Assembly (NCBI RefSeq): GCF_025380365.1
Contig: NZ_JAOCQF010000003.1
Coordinates: 248,001 to 312,000 of the forward strand
Length of the DNA stretch: 64,000 nucleotides
Direction of reading: 5' to 3'
From: Albidovulum sediminis
GTDB lineage: Bacteria > Pseudomonadota > Alphaproteobacteria > Rhodobacterales > Rhodobacteraceae
Positions within the stretch are counted from its first letter, which is position 1; each line of letters begins with the position of its first letter. A model generated the notes under the pieces. It ran no database searches. It worked only from the letters and a program-made list of their open reading frames with translations, and was not told where the DNA came from. This document shows, in pieces, positions 18,841 through 29,632 of this stretch. Both the position numbers and the translations under genes were made by a program.

Positions 18841-20325
18841 ATGACACGGTCACAGGGACTTGGCGCCTCTGCCTTGCTTGCCACGCTGTTCTGCTCGACG
18901 GCGGTGTGGGCAGACATCACGCCGGAAGAAGTCTGGCAGAACTGGACGGGTCTGGCCGAAAGCTTCGGGCAGACCGTCACGACGATCGCGACCGAGCGTC
19001 AGGGCGATACCCTGGTCGTGTCCGGCATCGCCTTCGCCCAGGAAAACCATGGTGTTACCACAAGCATCAGTATCGACGAGGTGCGGCTGCGCGACATGGG
19101 CGACGGGCGGGTCGAAGTGACCATGTCTGAGACCGTACCGTTCAAGGCCGAGGGCGCGCCTGAAGGCGGCAAGCCGGTCAACATGAACGCGACGATCACC
19201 CAGACCGGCATGTCGGTCATCGCCTCCGGCGCCTCGGACGATGCGACCTACGAATATTCCGCCCCGGCGCTTGCGCTCATGATGCAGGCGACGGGTGACA
19301 CGGAGAACGCGCCCATCGACATCTCGGTGACGATGGCGGGGGCGACCGGCATCTATCATGTCGTGGGTGACACCAGTCGCACGGGCGAGTCGAGCTTCAA
19401 CGCCCAGTCGGTCGCCTACAGTTTCTCGGGCCAGGACCCCGCCAATGCGACCGGCTTCAAGTTCGACGGGACGGTCGAAGGGCTGAGCGGCACGGGCGAG
19501 TTCAACCTGCCCGCAGGCGTCGACATGGAGAACCTTTCGGCCGCGCTGCAGGCCGGGCTCCGGATGGCCGGATCCTATGGCTATACGAGCGGCGCGGGCC
19601 AGTCGACGATCGAAGGGCCCGAGGGCGGCGGCTTCAGCTATACGGGCGGCGCCGGCACGTTGCGCTTCGCGATGTCGAGCGAGGGGCTGAGCTATGGCGG
19701 CGACGCGGGCGAGTTGTCGATGTCGATGCAGATGGCGCAGTTCCCGGTGCCCGTCGACGTGAAGTTGGGTCAGTCGGCCTTCGATATGAAGATGCCCGTC
19801 ACGCCGGGCGAAACGGCGCAGCCCTTCGGCCTTGTGGTCAAACTGGTCGATCTTGAGGTTTCGGAAATGCTGTGGGGGATGTTCGATCCCGGCCAGCAAC
19901 TTCCGCGCGACCCTGCCACGCTGATCGTGGATGTGTCGGGCGACGGGACGCTGGGCGTCGACATTTTCGACCCGGCCCAAGCCGAAACCCTTGCCGATCA
20001 GCCCCCCGGAACACTCAACTCCGTCTCCATCAACGAGGTCAGGGTCAGTGCGGTCGGAGCCGAACTGACCGGGTCGGGCGCGGCCACCTTCAACAATGAT
20101 GGCCCGATGCCGGTTCCGAACGGCGCGGTGGACCTGCGGCTGGTCGGCGCCAACGCGCTGATGCAGAAACTGGTCGCAATGGGCCTTCTGCCAGAGGACC
20201 AGATGATGGGCGCGCAGATGATGCTGGGGCTTTTCGCGGTGCCCGACGGCGAGGATGCGCTGGCCTCCAAGATCGAGTTCAAGGACGACGGCACGATCTT
20301 TGCCAACGGCCAGCAAATCAAGTGA
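18841..20325 (+). CDS. DUF2125-domain periplasmic protein
   Basis: A 494-residue exported protein of the DUF2125 family, function unknown. A signal peptide (ALLATLFCSTAVWA) precedes a long beta-rich chain with repeated patterns such as GFKFDGTVEGLSGTGEF, GGGFSYTGGAGTLRFAMSSEGLSYGG and VSINEVRVSAVGAELTGSG. It ends with an alpha segment around ALMQKLVAMGLLPEDQ. The acidic, Gly- and Met-rich composition is typical of these alphaproteobacterial envelope proteins. AAAGGA sits nine bases before the ATG. A terminator follows. Confidence 0.88.
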   Translation: MTRSQGLGASALLATLFCSTAVWADITPEEVWQNWTGLAESFGQTVTTIATERQGDTLVVSGIAFAQENHGVTTSISIDEVRLRDMGDGRVEVTMSETVPFKAEGAPEGGKPVNMNATITQTGMSVIASGASDDATYEYSAPALALMMQATGDTENAPIDISVTMAGATGIYHVVGDTSRTGESSFNAQSVAYSFSGQDPANATGFKFDGTVEGLSGTGEFNLPAGVDMENLSAALQAGLRMAGSYGYTSGAGQSTIEGPEGGGFSYTGGAGTLRFAMSSEGLSYGGDAGELSMSMQMAQFPVPVDVKLGQSAFDMKMPVTPGETAQPFGLVVKLVDLEVSEMLWGMFDPGQQLPRDPATLIVDVSGDGTLGVDIFDPAQAETLADQPPGTLNSVSINEVRVSAVGAELTGSGAATFNNDGPMPVPNGAVDLRLVGANALMQKLVAMGLLPEDQMMGAQMMLGLFAVPDGEDALASKIEFKDDGTIFANGQQIK

Positions 20326-20343
20326 GGGATTGAATCCGCGGAT

Positions 20344-20376
20344 GACCGCCCGGAGGACTTCGGGCGGTCGTTCCTT
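20344..20376 (+). terminator. Hairpin terminator after the DUF2125 gene
   Basis: A 9-base inverted repeat (20344-20352 with 20361-20369, loop 8 bases) starts 18 bases past the stop and is followed by gttcctt. The T run is short, so termination may be partial and read-through into the next gene is possible. Confidence 0.6.
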
Positions 20377-20427
20377 GCGCACCGGGTCGCGAAGGATTAC
20401 CTGCGGTCGAAACACTGGCGGATTGTG

Positions 20428-21777
20428 ATGACGGCATCGACCCTTGCTTCCCTGACCCATCAACTTCTCGAGGCGGCGCAGAAGGCCGGGGCGGATGCCG
20501 CCGATGCGATGGCGGTGGAAGGGACCGCCCTGTCCATCGACGTGCGGAAAAGCCGGCTGGAGCAGGCGGAGAGGTCCGAAGGCGTGGAGATAGGGTTGCG
20601 CGTGCTTGTCGGCCGCAGGCAGGCCATCGTTTCGGCCTCCGATCTGTCGGAGCGCACGATTGCCGCCATGGCCGAAAGGTCCGTCGCCATGGCGCGCGAG
20701 TCGCCGGAGGATCCGACGCTGGGGCTGGCCGATGCGGGGCAACTTGCGCAGGGCTGGGACCTGGCCGCGCTGGAGTTGTGCGACAGCGCCCCTGAACCCC
20801 TCCCGTCCGACCTGGAGTCCGACGCCCGCCGGGCCGAGGCGGCCGCGCTTTCCGTGGCAGGCGTCACCCAGATCGATTCAGCCTCGGCAAGCTACAGCCG
20901 GCGAAGCGTGCACCTGTCCGCCACGAACGGGTTTTCGGGCGGGTATGAACGCACCTCCCGGTCGATCTCGGCGGTCGCGATCTCCGGCAGCGGGCTGGGC
21001 ATGGAACGGGACTGGGCCGCGGAAAGCCGCACCTTCCAGTCGGACCTGCCCGACCCCGAAGGCATCGGTCGTCTGGCGGGGGAGCGGGCGGTTGCCCGTT
21101 CCGGGGCGCGCAAGCCGAAAACCGGGGCCTTTCCGGTGATCTTCGACGAACGCGTGGCATCCTCGCTGGTTGGTCACCTTCTCGCCGCGGCGAACGGCAG
21201 CGCGGTGGTGCGTGGGGCCACCTGGCTCAGGGATGCCCTGGGGGCTCAGGTTCTTCCGAAGGGCCTTTCGATTGTCGAAGACCCTGCACGGCCACGCATC
21301 TCTGCATCCCGCCCCTTCGACGGCGAAGGTCTGGCGCCGCGCCGGCGCGCCATCGTCGACGACGGCGTCCTGACGGGATGGACGCTTGACCTTGGCACCG
21401 CCCGCAAGCTCGGGCTCGCCTCCACCGCATCGGCGGTCCGTGGCCCCGGCTCGTCGCCGTCCCCCGGTGTCACGAACATCGCCTTGACGCAGGGGACGAA
21501 AAGCCGCGACGCCCTTGCCGCCGACATGGGCACCGGCCTTCTTGTCACCTCGATGATAGGATCCTCGATCAACCCTACAACCGGCGACTATTCGCGCGGC
21601 GCCTCGGGTTTCTGGGTGGAGCAGGGGCAGATCGCCTATCCGGTGAACGAATGCACGCTTGCCGGCAACCTGCGCGACATGCTGCTGCGCATCGTGCCCG
21701 CCAACGACGCGCGGGGGCATCTGTCCTATGTCGTGCCCAGCCTGCTGGTCGAAGGGCTGATGCTGGCCGGAGAGTGA
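20428..21777 (+). CDS. pmbA: TldE/PmbA-family metalloprotease
   Basis: A 449-residue subunit of the TldD/TldE (PmbA) peptidase, which in other bacteria matures peptide antibiotics such as microcin B17 and degrades some antitoxins. Family marks are SVHLSATNGFSGGYERT, ASSLVGHLLAAANGSAVVRG, SRPFDGEGLAPRRRAIVDDGVL and the C-terminal PTTGDYSRGASGFWVEQGQI. The catalytic HExxxH motif belongs to TldD and is correctly absent. No tldD is in the window. GTG at 20425 immediately precedes ATG 20428; the latter is taken. Confidence 0.9.
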   Translation: MTASTLASLTHQLLEAAQKAGADAADAMAVEGTALSIDVRKSRLEQAERSEGVEIGLRVLVGRRQAIVSASDLSERTIAAMAERSVAMARESPEDPTLGLADAGQLAQGWDLAALELCDSAPEPLPSDLESDARRAEAAALSVAGVTQIDSASASYSRRSVHLSATNGFSGGYERTSRSISAVAISGSGLGMERDWAAESRTFQSDLPDPEGIGRLAGERAVARSGARKPKTGAFPVIFDERVASSLVGHLLAAANGSAVVRGATWLRDALGAQVLPKGLSIVEDPARPRISASRPFDGEGLAPRRRAIVDDGVLTGWTLDLGTARKLGLASTASAVRGPGSSPSPGVTNIALTQGTKSRDALAADMGTGLLVTSMIGSSINPTTGDYSRGASGFWVEQGQIAYPVNECTLAGNLRDMLLRIVPANDARGHLSYVVPSLLVEGLMLAGE

Positions 21778-21787
21778 TCCCCGGCCG

Positions 21788-22465
21788 TCACCCCAGCAGA
21801 CGGCCCAGAACACCGCGACGCGACGCGCTCCGCCGCTCCACGATGAACGCGTGGGACGAGACGTAGCGCGCCGAAGACCGCCACGCCGGAACAAAGCCGC
21901 AGGCCGCGAACAGGGTCAGCCAGTCCGAGACGGGCAGGACGTTGAAGTGTGTGGGCTCATCAAAATCGTCCGGAGTGGATGAAAACAGGACACGGTCGCT
22001 GATCGCGCAGATATTGGCGATGGCCGTTTCGGCCTGTTCGGGCGGCAGATGCTCCAGAACTTCGATGCAGACCGCGAACTCGTATCGCTCCGCCCCGGAG
22101 AAGACCGGGATTGGGTCCACCACGGACTGCACCCAAAGCCGGTCCGCCATGTCGTCCCGCGCGTTCGAGACGGCGTAGGGGGACACGTCCATGCCATAGG
22201 CATCGACGCCGCGATCACAAAGAGCCTCGACCAGAAGCCCGAAGGCGCAGCCGATGTCGATCGCGTTTCGGGGCCGGTAACGCCGCACGATCCGGTCGGC
22301 CGCGTTGCCGAAGAACGACAGCCAGGGCTCATGCCGGCCATAGGACTCGTATCCTTCCACCGAACAGCCGCTCCGATAATAGGCCGCATCATAAAGCCGG
22401 GCGGGATCCCTCCGCGCCAGCTCAACGGTGACATGTTCGCGGGGGGGCAGGTCCGGGGTGCTCAT
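21788..22465 (-). CDS. SAM-dependent methyltransferase (class I)
   Basis: A 225-residue class I methyltransferase. The SAM-binding motif I is NAIDIGCAFGLLVEAL, with an acidic residue at the end of beta-2 (YGMDVSPYAV), and motif IV is FAVCIEVLEHLPPEQAE. The substrate is unknown. The C-terminus is basic and short. Its ATG overlaps the stop of the RgpF-like gene (ATGA), so the two are translated from one message, and it probably modifies the same glycan or its precursor. Confidence 0.85.
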   Translation of the reverse strand: MSTPDLPPREHVTVELARRDPARLYDAAYYRSGCSVEGYESYGRHEPWLSFFGNAADRIVRRYRPRNAIDIGCAFGLLVEALCDRGVDAYGMDVSPYAVSNARDDMADRLWVQSVVDPIPVFSGAERYEFAVCIEVLEHLPPEQAETAIANICAISDRVLFSSTPDDFDEPTHFNVLPVSDWLTLFAACGFVPAWRSSARYVSSHAFIVERRSASRRGVLGRLLG

Positions 22466-23637
22466 GCGACTTCGACCTCACGATCGGCGGTTCGGTGGAC
22501 CGGCAGCACGGACGGGCGCAAATACCGTCCAGGGTCCGCCTCAAGCGGTCGGGGCAGCCGATGCGCCACGCCATCGCAGGTCATCACCTCTTCCAGCACG
22601 GCGGGCGCCATGCCCTCGGCGAAGCCGCCGGCCAGCAGTTCGGCCCGTTGCAACCGGTACATGGGCTGGCGATCCTTCTTCAGGATCTGCCCCCTCAGCT
22701 TGCCCAGCATCAGGAGCGGATGCGCGATCAGCAGGTATTTCCCCATCTTCAGATCCCCGGCCAGCGCCATCACCCGTGTGCGCCACGCGGGATCGGCCGG
22801 ATCGCCTGCGGCATAGGGCGCCAGTGTCGCGGCGTTGGAGGTATCCACCCGCATCTGATAGCGGACGACCTGCATCAACTCGTCCGGGGTCAGGGATCTC
22901 AACGCGATCATCGGGTCGCTGATCAGATAACGATAGCCGATCGAATATCCCCGGGCGCGAAAATGTTCGGTCATGGGGATCTCGCAGCGGCGGATGACCA
23001 GGTTCTTGTTGCTGGTCACGAACAGCCCTGCCCAGTAGTTGCGGAAGTCGGAAGTTGCGACCAGCCGCTTGCCGAAGGCGAAGAAGTAGGACTGCAGGTG
23101 GCTGCGGTGCCGGTTGACGCGGGCATTCATCACATAGCCGTAAAGGTCGTCATCCGCGCGGCGCATCCGGTCGATCAGGTCGCAGTCCGGGTAGAGCGGA
23201 AACCAGATGCTGTCGTTCATTACCAGCACCCTTCCGATCTCCGTGCCATGGTCCAGCAGGTGAAGAATGCCATCGCGATAGCCGCCGAAGTCGTAGCCGT
23301 AGTTGGGCCGCTCCATGATCGCGGCACAATGCGGCTTCAGCCGCGCGACATCCTCCGCAGACAGCGGTGCATTCGACACGACAAGCGGCGCGAAGCCCTT
23401 TCCGGTGAGATGGCGCAAGGTATGGAACAGCGACCCCGAAAGGCCCTGGGGCTGATAGATCAGCACGACGGCCACATCGCCCGACAGCGCATGGGCCCCG
23501 TGATGCAGCCGGATGCGGCGCGCCTTGCGAAAGTCGTGGATCCGGCGCAGCGCAGGCCCGTAGACCAGCCATTGCACCTGGCTGACTTGCAGCGCGACCC
23601 GACGGACTTCGCGCTTCAGCTTCCAGAGCGGCATCAT
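22462..23637 (-). CDS. RgpF-like rhamnan/polysaccharide synthesis protein
   Basis: A 391-residue protein of the rhamnan-synthesis protein F family (Pfam RgpF), found in clusters for rhamnose-containing surface polysaccharides. Recognisable stretches are ALSGDVAVVLIYQPQGLSGS, IMERPNYGYDFGGYRDGI (the family's tyrosine/glycine motif) and VLVMNDSIWFPL. It has no transmembrane helix or signal peptide. The exact reaction of the family is not established here. A GGAG lies nine bases before tandem ATGs at 23637 and 23634. It overlaps the downstream methyltransferase by four bases. Confidence 0.82.
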   Translation of the reverse strand: MMPLWKLKREVRRVALQVSQVQWLVYGPALRRIHDFRKARRIRLHHGAHALSGDVAVVLIYQPQGLSGSLFHTLRHLTGKGFAPLVVSNAPLSAEDVARLKPHCAAIMERPNYGYDFGGYRDGILHLLDHGTEIGRVLVMNDSIWFPLYPDCDLIDRMRRADDDLYGYVMNARVNRHRSHLQSYFFAFGKRLVATSDFRNYWAGLFVTSNKNLVIRRCEIPMTEHFRARGYSIGYRYLISDPMIALRSLTPDELMQVVRYQMRVDTSNAATLAPYAAGDPADPAWRTRVMALAGDLKMGKYLLIAHPLLMLGKLRGQILKKDRQPMYRLQRAELLAGGFAEGMAPAVLEEVMTCDGVAHRLPRPLEADPGRYLRPSVLPVHRTADREVEVA

Positions 23638-23986
23638 CGTTCATGTCTCCGCGATCGGTTTCGGTTCCAGATCGAAAGACTGCGCCCTGACCTGCCCCTG
23701 CGGCAAGTCGCCGGGCGCGCCCCGCGCCCGACCCGCCGCCAACCGGCGGGAACCTGCCTTGGCGATGAGGGTCTCCGCCGACGATTCCGGCGGGAAGCCG
23801 CGCAGGAACACCCCTGACGCGCGACAGGGACCGCGCTGCGCGGAATGACGCTTGCCGGACAGGCTCCCCGCGTCTGCCCATGACCGGAGGGGTTCAGGCC
23901 CGGACCGGCCCGCGGTCAGGTGCCCGGAAGCGGGTCCATCGACGCAATCAGCATCGGATAGTTCCGGTTTTGGAGGTTAGCAGGTC
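23638..23986 (-). other. 349-base gap without a recognisable gene, possible decayed coding remnant
   Basis: No convincing complete gene lies between the RgpF-like gene and the FkbM methyltransferase gene. On the - strand one frame stays open from about 23976 to a TGA at 23641-23643, just before the RgpF-like start. It would encode about 110 residues, ending in RAQSFDLEPKPIAET, but it has no ATG, GTG or TTG start that I can place. This looks like the tail of a gene truncated by deletion. Plain intergenic DNA is the alternative. Confidence 0.35.
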
Positions 23987-24733
23987 TCACAGCGCCCGTT
24001 CGCGCCGCAAACAGACCACATCTCGTTCTACACGCACGGATCTGAAACCGACCGACTCCAGTAGTGTCAGGATTCGGTCGCTGTCCGCACGGTTCTTGGG
24101 ATATGATTTAGGATGGGTTTCAAGAATAATCAGATCAACTCGCGAAAGCGCTCCTGCTTCGGATTCAACGAGTGCAAGCTCAGCGCCTTCTATGTCGCAC
24201 ACTAAAGCGTATGGTTCACCTGCAATTCGCTCTGCAATTTCTGCGAGCCTTAACGCGGGAACGGTCACGGTTCGCTTCGACCCTTCGCCAACTCGGCTCA
24301 TATGCGAATTTTGTCCGATGGAAAACGAAACTGACTGTACTCCTGAATAATCGACAGCAGCATTGATTATTTCGGTTCTCGACGGGTCGCTATTCTGCAT
24401 AGCATTGCGGCTAAGGATGGGTATTAGCGCAGGGTTGGCTTCAACGATGATATGGTGGGCGTCCGGGCCGATGGTCCTTCGGATCAAGGCCGAGACGACA
24501 CCGAAACAGCCGCCAAGCTCGATCACGTTCGTGCCCGGTCGAAGGAAGTCCCGCACCATGCCAGCCTCTTCTGCCTCGTAGGGGCGCCCCTTGGCGAGAA
24601 GATAGGTAATGGCAAGGTCGCGGCCCTCTGGAATGTGAATCGGCACGCCGTGGGGCGCGAAATCCTCGTTGCTGTGACCGAGTTTCCTACGCAGCTTCAA
24701 GTACTGCCGCCGCTTGAACTGCTTGAAGCTCAT
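23987..24733 (-). CDS. FkbM-family methyltransferase
   Basis: A 248-residue SAM-dependent methyltransferase of the FkbM family, which O-methylates sugars or polyketides. The N-terminus is basic (KQFKRRQYLKLRRKLG). Motif I is NVIELGGCFGVVSALI, followed by HHIIVEANPALIPIL, and the acidic motif is ALVCDIEGAELALVESEAG. Base composition is unlike the neighbours: my hand count for 24121-24420 is 150 G+C of 300, against a visibly higher value around it, suggesting recent acquisition. The ATG at 24733 overlaps the stop of the glycosyltransferase gene (ATGA). Confidence 0.85.
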   Translation of the reverse strand: MSFKQFKRRQYLKLRRKLGHSNEDFAPHGVPIHIPEGRDLAITYLLAKGRPYEAEEAGMVRDFLRPGTNVIELGGCFGVVSALIRRTIGPDAHHIIVEANPALIPILSRNAMQNSDPSRTEIINAAVDYSGVQSVSFSIGQNSHMSRVGEGSKRTVTVPALRLAEIAERIAGEPYALVCDIEGAELALVESEAGALSRVDLIILETHPKSYPKNRADSDRILTLLESVGFRSVRVERDVVCLRRERAL

Positions 24734-25605
24734 GTTTGCCGCCCCGGTATCGAACTGCCGCCCAGACTTGCATGGACGATCCCACCCAGAAACGCCACCT
24801 GCTTCGCGCGCTTGCGCCGCGAGACGAGAACGACCGGCGAGAGAAGTTGCAGCGTCGCCTGGATCAACGCGTGCGTCCGCACCCAAGGCCGGTGATGCTT
24901 TCGCGCCGCATAGACGCGAGAGTGGCCCATGTGCCAGGCCTTCAGCGCGGCGATGTCGACACTGCGGGCCGATGAGGAACCGCCAACGTGCTGCACAAGC
25001 GCATCGCGGATGAACATCAGCGGCCCGCATTCGGCCTTCAGCCGCAGCGCAAGGTCATCATCCTCGTGGAACAGGAAGATCCCGGGATCGAAGCCGCCGA
25101 CCTTCTCAAAGTACTTGCGGCGAACGAAGAAAGCCGCACCCGACAGGATCGACACCTCGCGGTCAGCCTCGGGCCAGCCACGCGGCATCCACTCGGCGCG
25201 TGGCATCAGATAGCTCTTGCGCTTGAAGAAGGGTGTGCCGTCGCTCTCGGCGATGCGCGGGTTGAACGCGCTTGCCGCCTGGTAACGATCGGCGGCCGCG
25301 ACCAGACGGTCGAGGGTGTCCGGCATCAGCGCCGCGTCGGGATTGAGGAACAGCAGGAACTCCGTCTTCGCTCCCTCGGCCCCGAGGTTGCAGGCGACAC
25401 CGAAGCCGAGGTTTCGCGCATTGCGAACCAGACGTACGCCATGCTCAGCGCAGAGCGCCGCCAGCGGTTCCGTGTCATCCGAGGCGTTGTCCGCGATGAC
25501 GACCGACGCTTCCTTTGGGACCGAACCGAGCAGGCGCGGCAGGACGTGCAGGCTGTTGTAGCTGACCGTTACGACGGTCACGCGCGCGGCGGGGGGCGGT
25601 GTCAT
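24730..25605 (-). CDS. Family 2 glycosyltransferase (rhamnosyltransferase-like)
   Basis: A 291-residue GT-A fold inverting glycosyltransferase. The N-terminal Rossmann half carries VTVVTVSYNSLHVLPRLLGS and the DxD-type region LLFLNPDAALMPDTLD; the acceptor side has VSILSGAAFFVRRKYFEKVGGF and FHEDDDLALRL (the ED(D/Y) catalytic motif). It resembles rhamnosyltransferases of O-antigen and capsule clusters, but donor sugar cannot be fixed by eye. It starts only about 20 bases past the pnp terminator and overlaps the FkbM gene by four bases, making a GT-methyltransferase unit. Confidence 0.88.
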   Translation of the reverse strand: MTPPPAARVTVVTVSYNSLHVLPRLLGSVPKEASVVIADNASDDTEPLAALCAEHGVRLVRNARNLGFGVACNLGAEGAKTEFLLFLNPDAALMPDTLDRLVAAADRYQAASAFNPRIAESDGTPFFKRKSYLMPRAEWMPRGWPEADREVSILSGAAFFVRRKYFEKVGGFDPGIFLFHEDDDLALRLKAECGPLMFIRDALVQHVGGSSSARSVDIAALKAWHMGHSRVYAARKHHRPWVRTHALIQATLQLLSPVVLVSRRKRAKQVAFLGGIVHASLGGSSIPGRQT

Positions 25606-25618
25606 GCTCTGCCTTACG

Positions 25619-25649
25619 AATCGAAAGGGCCCGGGCAGTACCCGGGCCC
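25619..25649 (-). terminator. Rho-independent terminator of pnp
   Basis: A 9-base perfect GC inverted repeat (25627-25635 with 25641-25649, loop 5 bases) starts eight bases past the pnp stop on the - strand and is followed there by tttcgattcg. The following glycosyltransferase gene begins about 14 bases beyond the tail. Confidence 0.8.
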
Positions 25650-25656
25650 CACTGGA

Positions 25657-27810
<2,154 letters not shown>

Positions 27811-28171
27811 GTATCGTTTCCTCAAGGGACAGCCCGGCCCTCCGGGTGTCCCGTTCCTATGGCGGCCCCATTGCCGCCGCCCCCAATCCTTCGCATGCGC
27901 CCGGGGGCATGGGCTCACGTCACAGATGGACGGGGGCCATACAGGAAAACAGGCTGGTTGGGAAGGGGCGGCTTCGGTCGGCCCGTGGCGCGGCCCGAAC
28001 CGCGAGGCATCGGGTCCGGGCGACCAAACCCTGAACGCCGCGCGCTGACATCGGGTCGCGGACGCAACGCCTGCTGCGCCAAACGTAAAGTCGCCATGAC
28101 CCAGCCATCGTGTCGCAGCAACCCGCAAGAGCCGGGGCTCTGCCGATGCCGACCAGACCAAGGATGCCAGC
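27811..28171. other. Divergent intergenic region with a strong pnp leader hairpin
   Basis: A 361-base gap between pnp (-) and the esterase-like gene (+). It contains a strong GC hairpin (arms about 27826-27837 and 27842-27852, one wobble pair) lying just upstream of the pnp ribosome-binding site, so it would form in the pnp leader mRNA. No other gene, tRNA or repeat is visible. Long open frames on both strands here are antisense artefacts of GC-rich DNA. Confidence 0.7.
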
Positions 28172-29629
28172 ATGTTCCAGATCGGCCTGTCCCTCGCCCA
28201 AGCGCCGGTGTCGCGCGCGGCGTCGTCCGCGCCTGACGCCCATGTCTTCGTGGTCGCCGGCGATTCCGTTGCCTCCGGCCGGGCGGCGGAAACGGATGCG
28301 GAGGTGTTTCCAGCCGGCGCGCGGCACTGGGCGGCAAGCAACGCCTGGGAACCGGTCGGCAGCCGCCTTCATCACGGCCCGTGGGAAACCGGCGCCGTCG
28401 CGCGCCCCGACGCAAGCGCGAACTTCGGCTGGGCACGGGCGTTCGCGAATGCCTACCAGGCCGCCAATCCGGGCGTCATATTGCACCTGATCGGGGTCGC
28501 CCGTGCCGGCGCGGGCTTTGCGAACGGCCTGTGGACCCCGGGCGGGGCGGCGTATCAGGCCGCGCTTGGCCGCATCAACGCCGCCCTTTCCGCCGCCCCG
28601 GCCAATGCGGTGCTGAAAGGCATCCTGTGGCATCAGGGCGGCGCGGATGCGCAGGATCCGGCGGCCCGCGCGACTTACGAGGCGGCCCTGACTGGCCTTG
28701 TCGCAAGCCTGCGCGCCGACGTCGTTGGCGCCGGCCCATCCACCCCTTTCGTCATCGGCGGTCACTTCCCCCTTTCAGCCCAGTATCACGCTGACATCCA
28801 GAGCGTCTGCCAGTCACGCCCGAACCGGATCGCCCATACCGGCTACGCCGATCCTTCCACGCCGACGGAAGCCACGCTTTTCGACGGGGTGCACCCGGAT
28901 GCCGCCGCCAATCAGCGCCTGGGGCAGAGTTATCACCTTGCCCTGCTTCAGGCTGCGGCCAACCCCTCGGTCGCATCGACCGGTGCGATCACGACTGGCG
29001 CCATCGGGCACTATCCGCTGCCACGCGCGCTTGTCGCCACGGTCACAGGCGTCGCGCTCGGCTCCCCCGCCAGCGACCGGCTGCTGGTCGTCGCCGTCAC
29101 GGCCCGGTCCGACACCGCCATCCGCCCGCTTTCCGTATCGGTTGGCGGCCTTCGCATGACGCGCGCGGGCGCGCCTGAAACCGGCGTCAACCATTGCGGT
29201 GCCACCCTTTACTATGGTCGCGTTCCGGACGGGACCGCCGCCACCGTCGAGGTCGCCTTCGACGCGCTGAACTACAACGGGCAGGCGGCGATTTCGGTGC
29301 TGCCGGTCTATGGCGCAAGGCTGCACCCTGCCAGCGCCAAGGGCTTCGCCATCGCCCGATCGGACTCGGGTACCACCACGCTTTCCGCGCCAATATCGGC
29401 AGAACCGGGAGAGTTCGTCTACGCCTTCGCCACCGGCATCTCCAACGCGCTGGCCGCGGCGGTCGTGAACCTGCCGCAGACCCTGTCCAGCCTGGCCGGC
29501 AACGCCAAATACGGCATCTACAGCGCCGCGGGCCTTTCGGCCACCAGCGGGCCAATGACCGTGACCTTCAACTTCGACATGAACCTGGTGCGGGCGACCC
29601 TTGCCGCCATCGTTCTCAAGCCGTCCTGA
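28172..29629 (+). CDS. Putative esterase, sialate O-acetylesterase/SGNH-type N-terminal domain
   Basis: A 485-residue protein. The first ~270 residues resemble carbohydrate esterase family 6 / SASA hydrolases: [16 protein letters not shown] holds the likely nucleophile Ser in a GDS context, [17 protein letters not shown] matches the W-x-QG block, and [17 protein letters not shown] carries the Asp-His pair. The remaining ~210 residues are a beta-rich C-terminal module ([30 protein letters not shown]), possibly carbohydrate binding. AAGGA sits seven bases before the ATG. No signal peptide is clear. It may deacetylate a surface glycan. Confidence 0.75.
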   Translation: MFQIGLSLAQAPVSRAASSAPDAHVFVVAGDSVASGRAAETDAEVFPAGARHWAASNAWEPVGSRLHHGPWETGAVARPDASANFGWARAFANAYQAANPGVILHLIGVARAGAGFANGLWTPGGAAYQAALGRINAALSAAPANAVLKGILWHQGGADAQDPAARATYEAALTGLVASLRADVVGAGPSTPFVIGGHFPLSAQYHADIQSVCQSRPNRIAHTGYADPSTPTEATLFDGVHPDAAANQRLGQSYHLALLQAAANPSVASTGAITTGAIGHYPLPRALVATVTGVALGSPASDRLLVVAVTARSDTAIRPLSVSVGGLRMTRAGAPETGVNHCGATLYYGRVPDGTAATVEVAFDALNYNGQAAISVLPVYGARLHPASAKGFAIARSDSGTTTLSAPISAEPGEFVYAFATGISNALAAAVVNLPQTLSSLAGNAKYGIYSAAGLSATSGPMTVTFNFDMNLVRATLAAIVLKPS

Positions 29630-29632
29630 TCG

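Noticed and set aside
18850-20742. A 630-residue open frame on the - strand across the DUF2125 gene
   Set aside because: It reads through the DUF2125 gene and into pmbA, with no family motif or start signal. The + genes have clear ribosome sites and known families.
23150-23881. A 243-residue frame on the - strand spanning the gap before the RgpF-like gene
   Set aside because: It runs out of frame into the RgpF-like gene and has no recognisable domain. Only the separate orphan frame ending at 23641 is worth noting.
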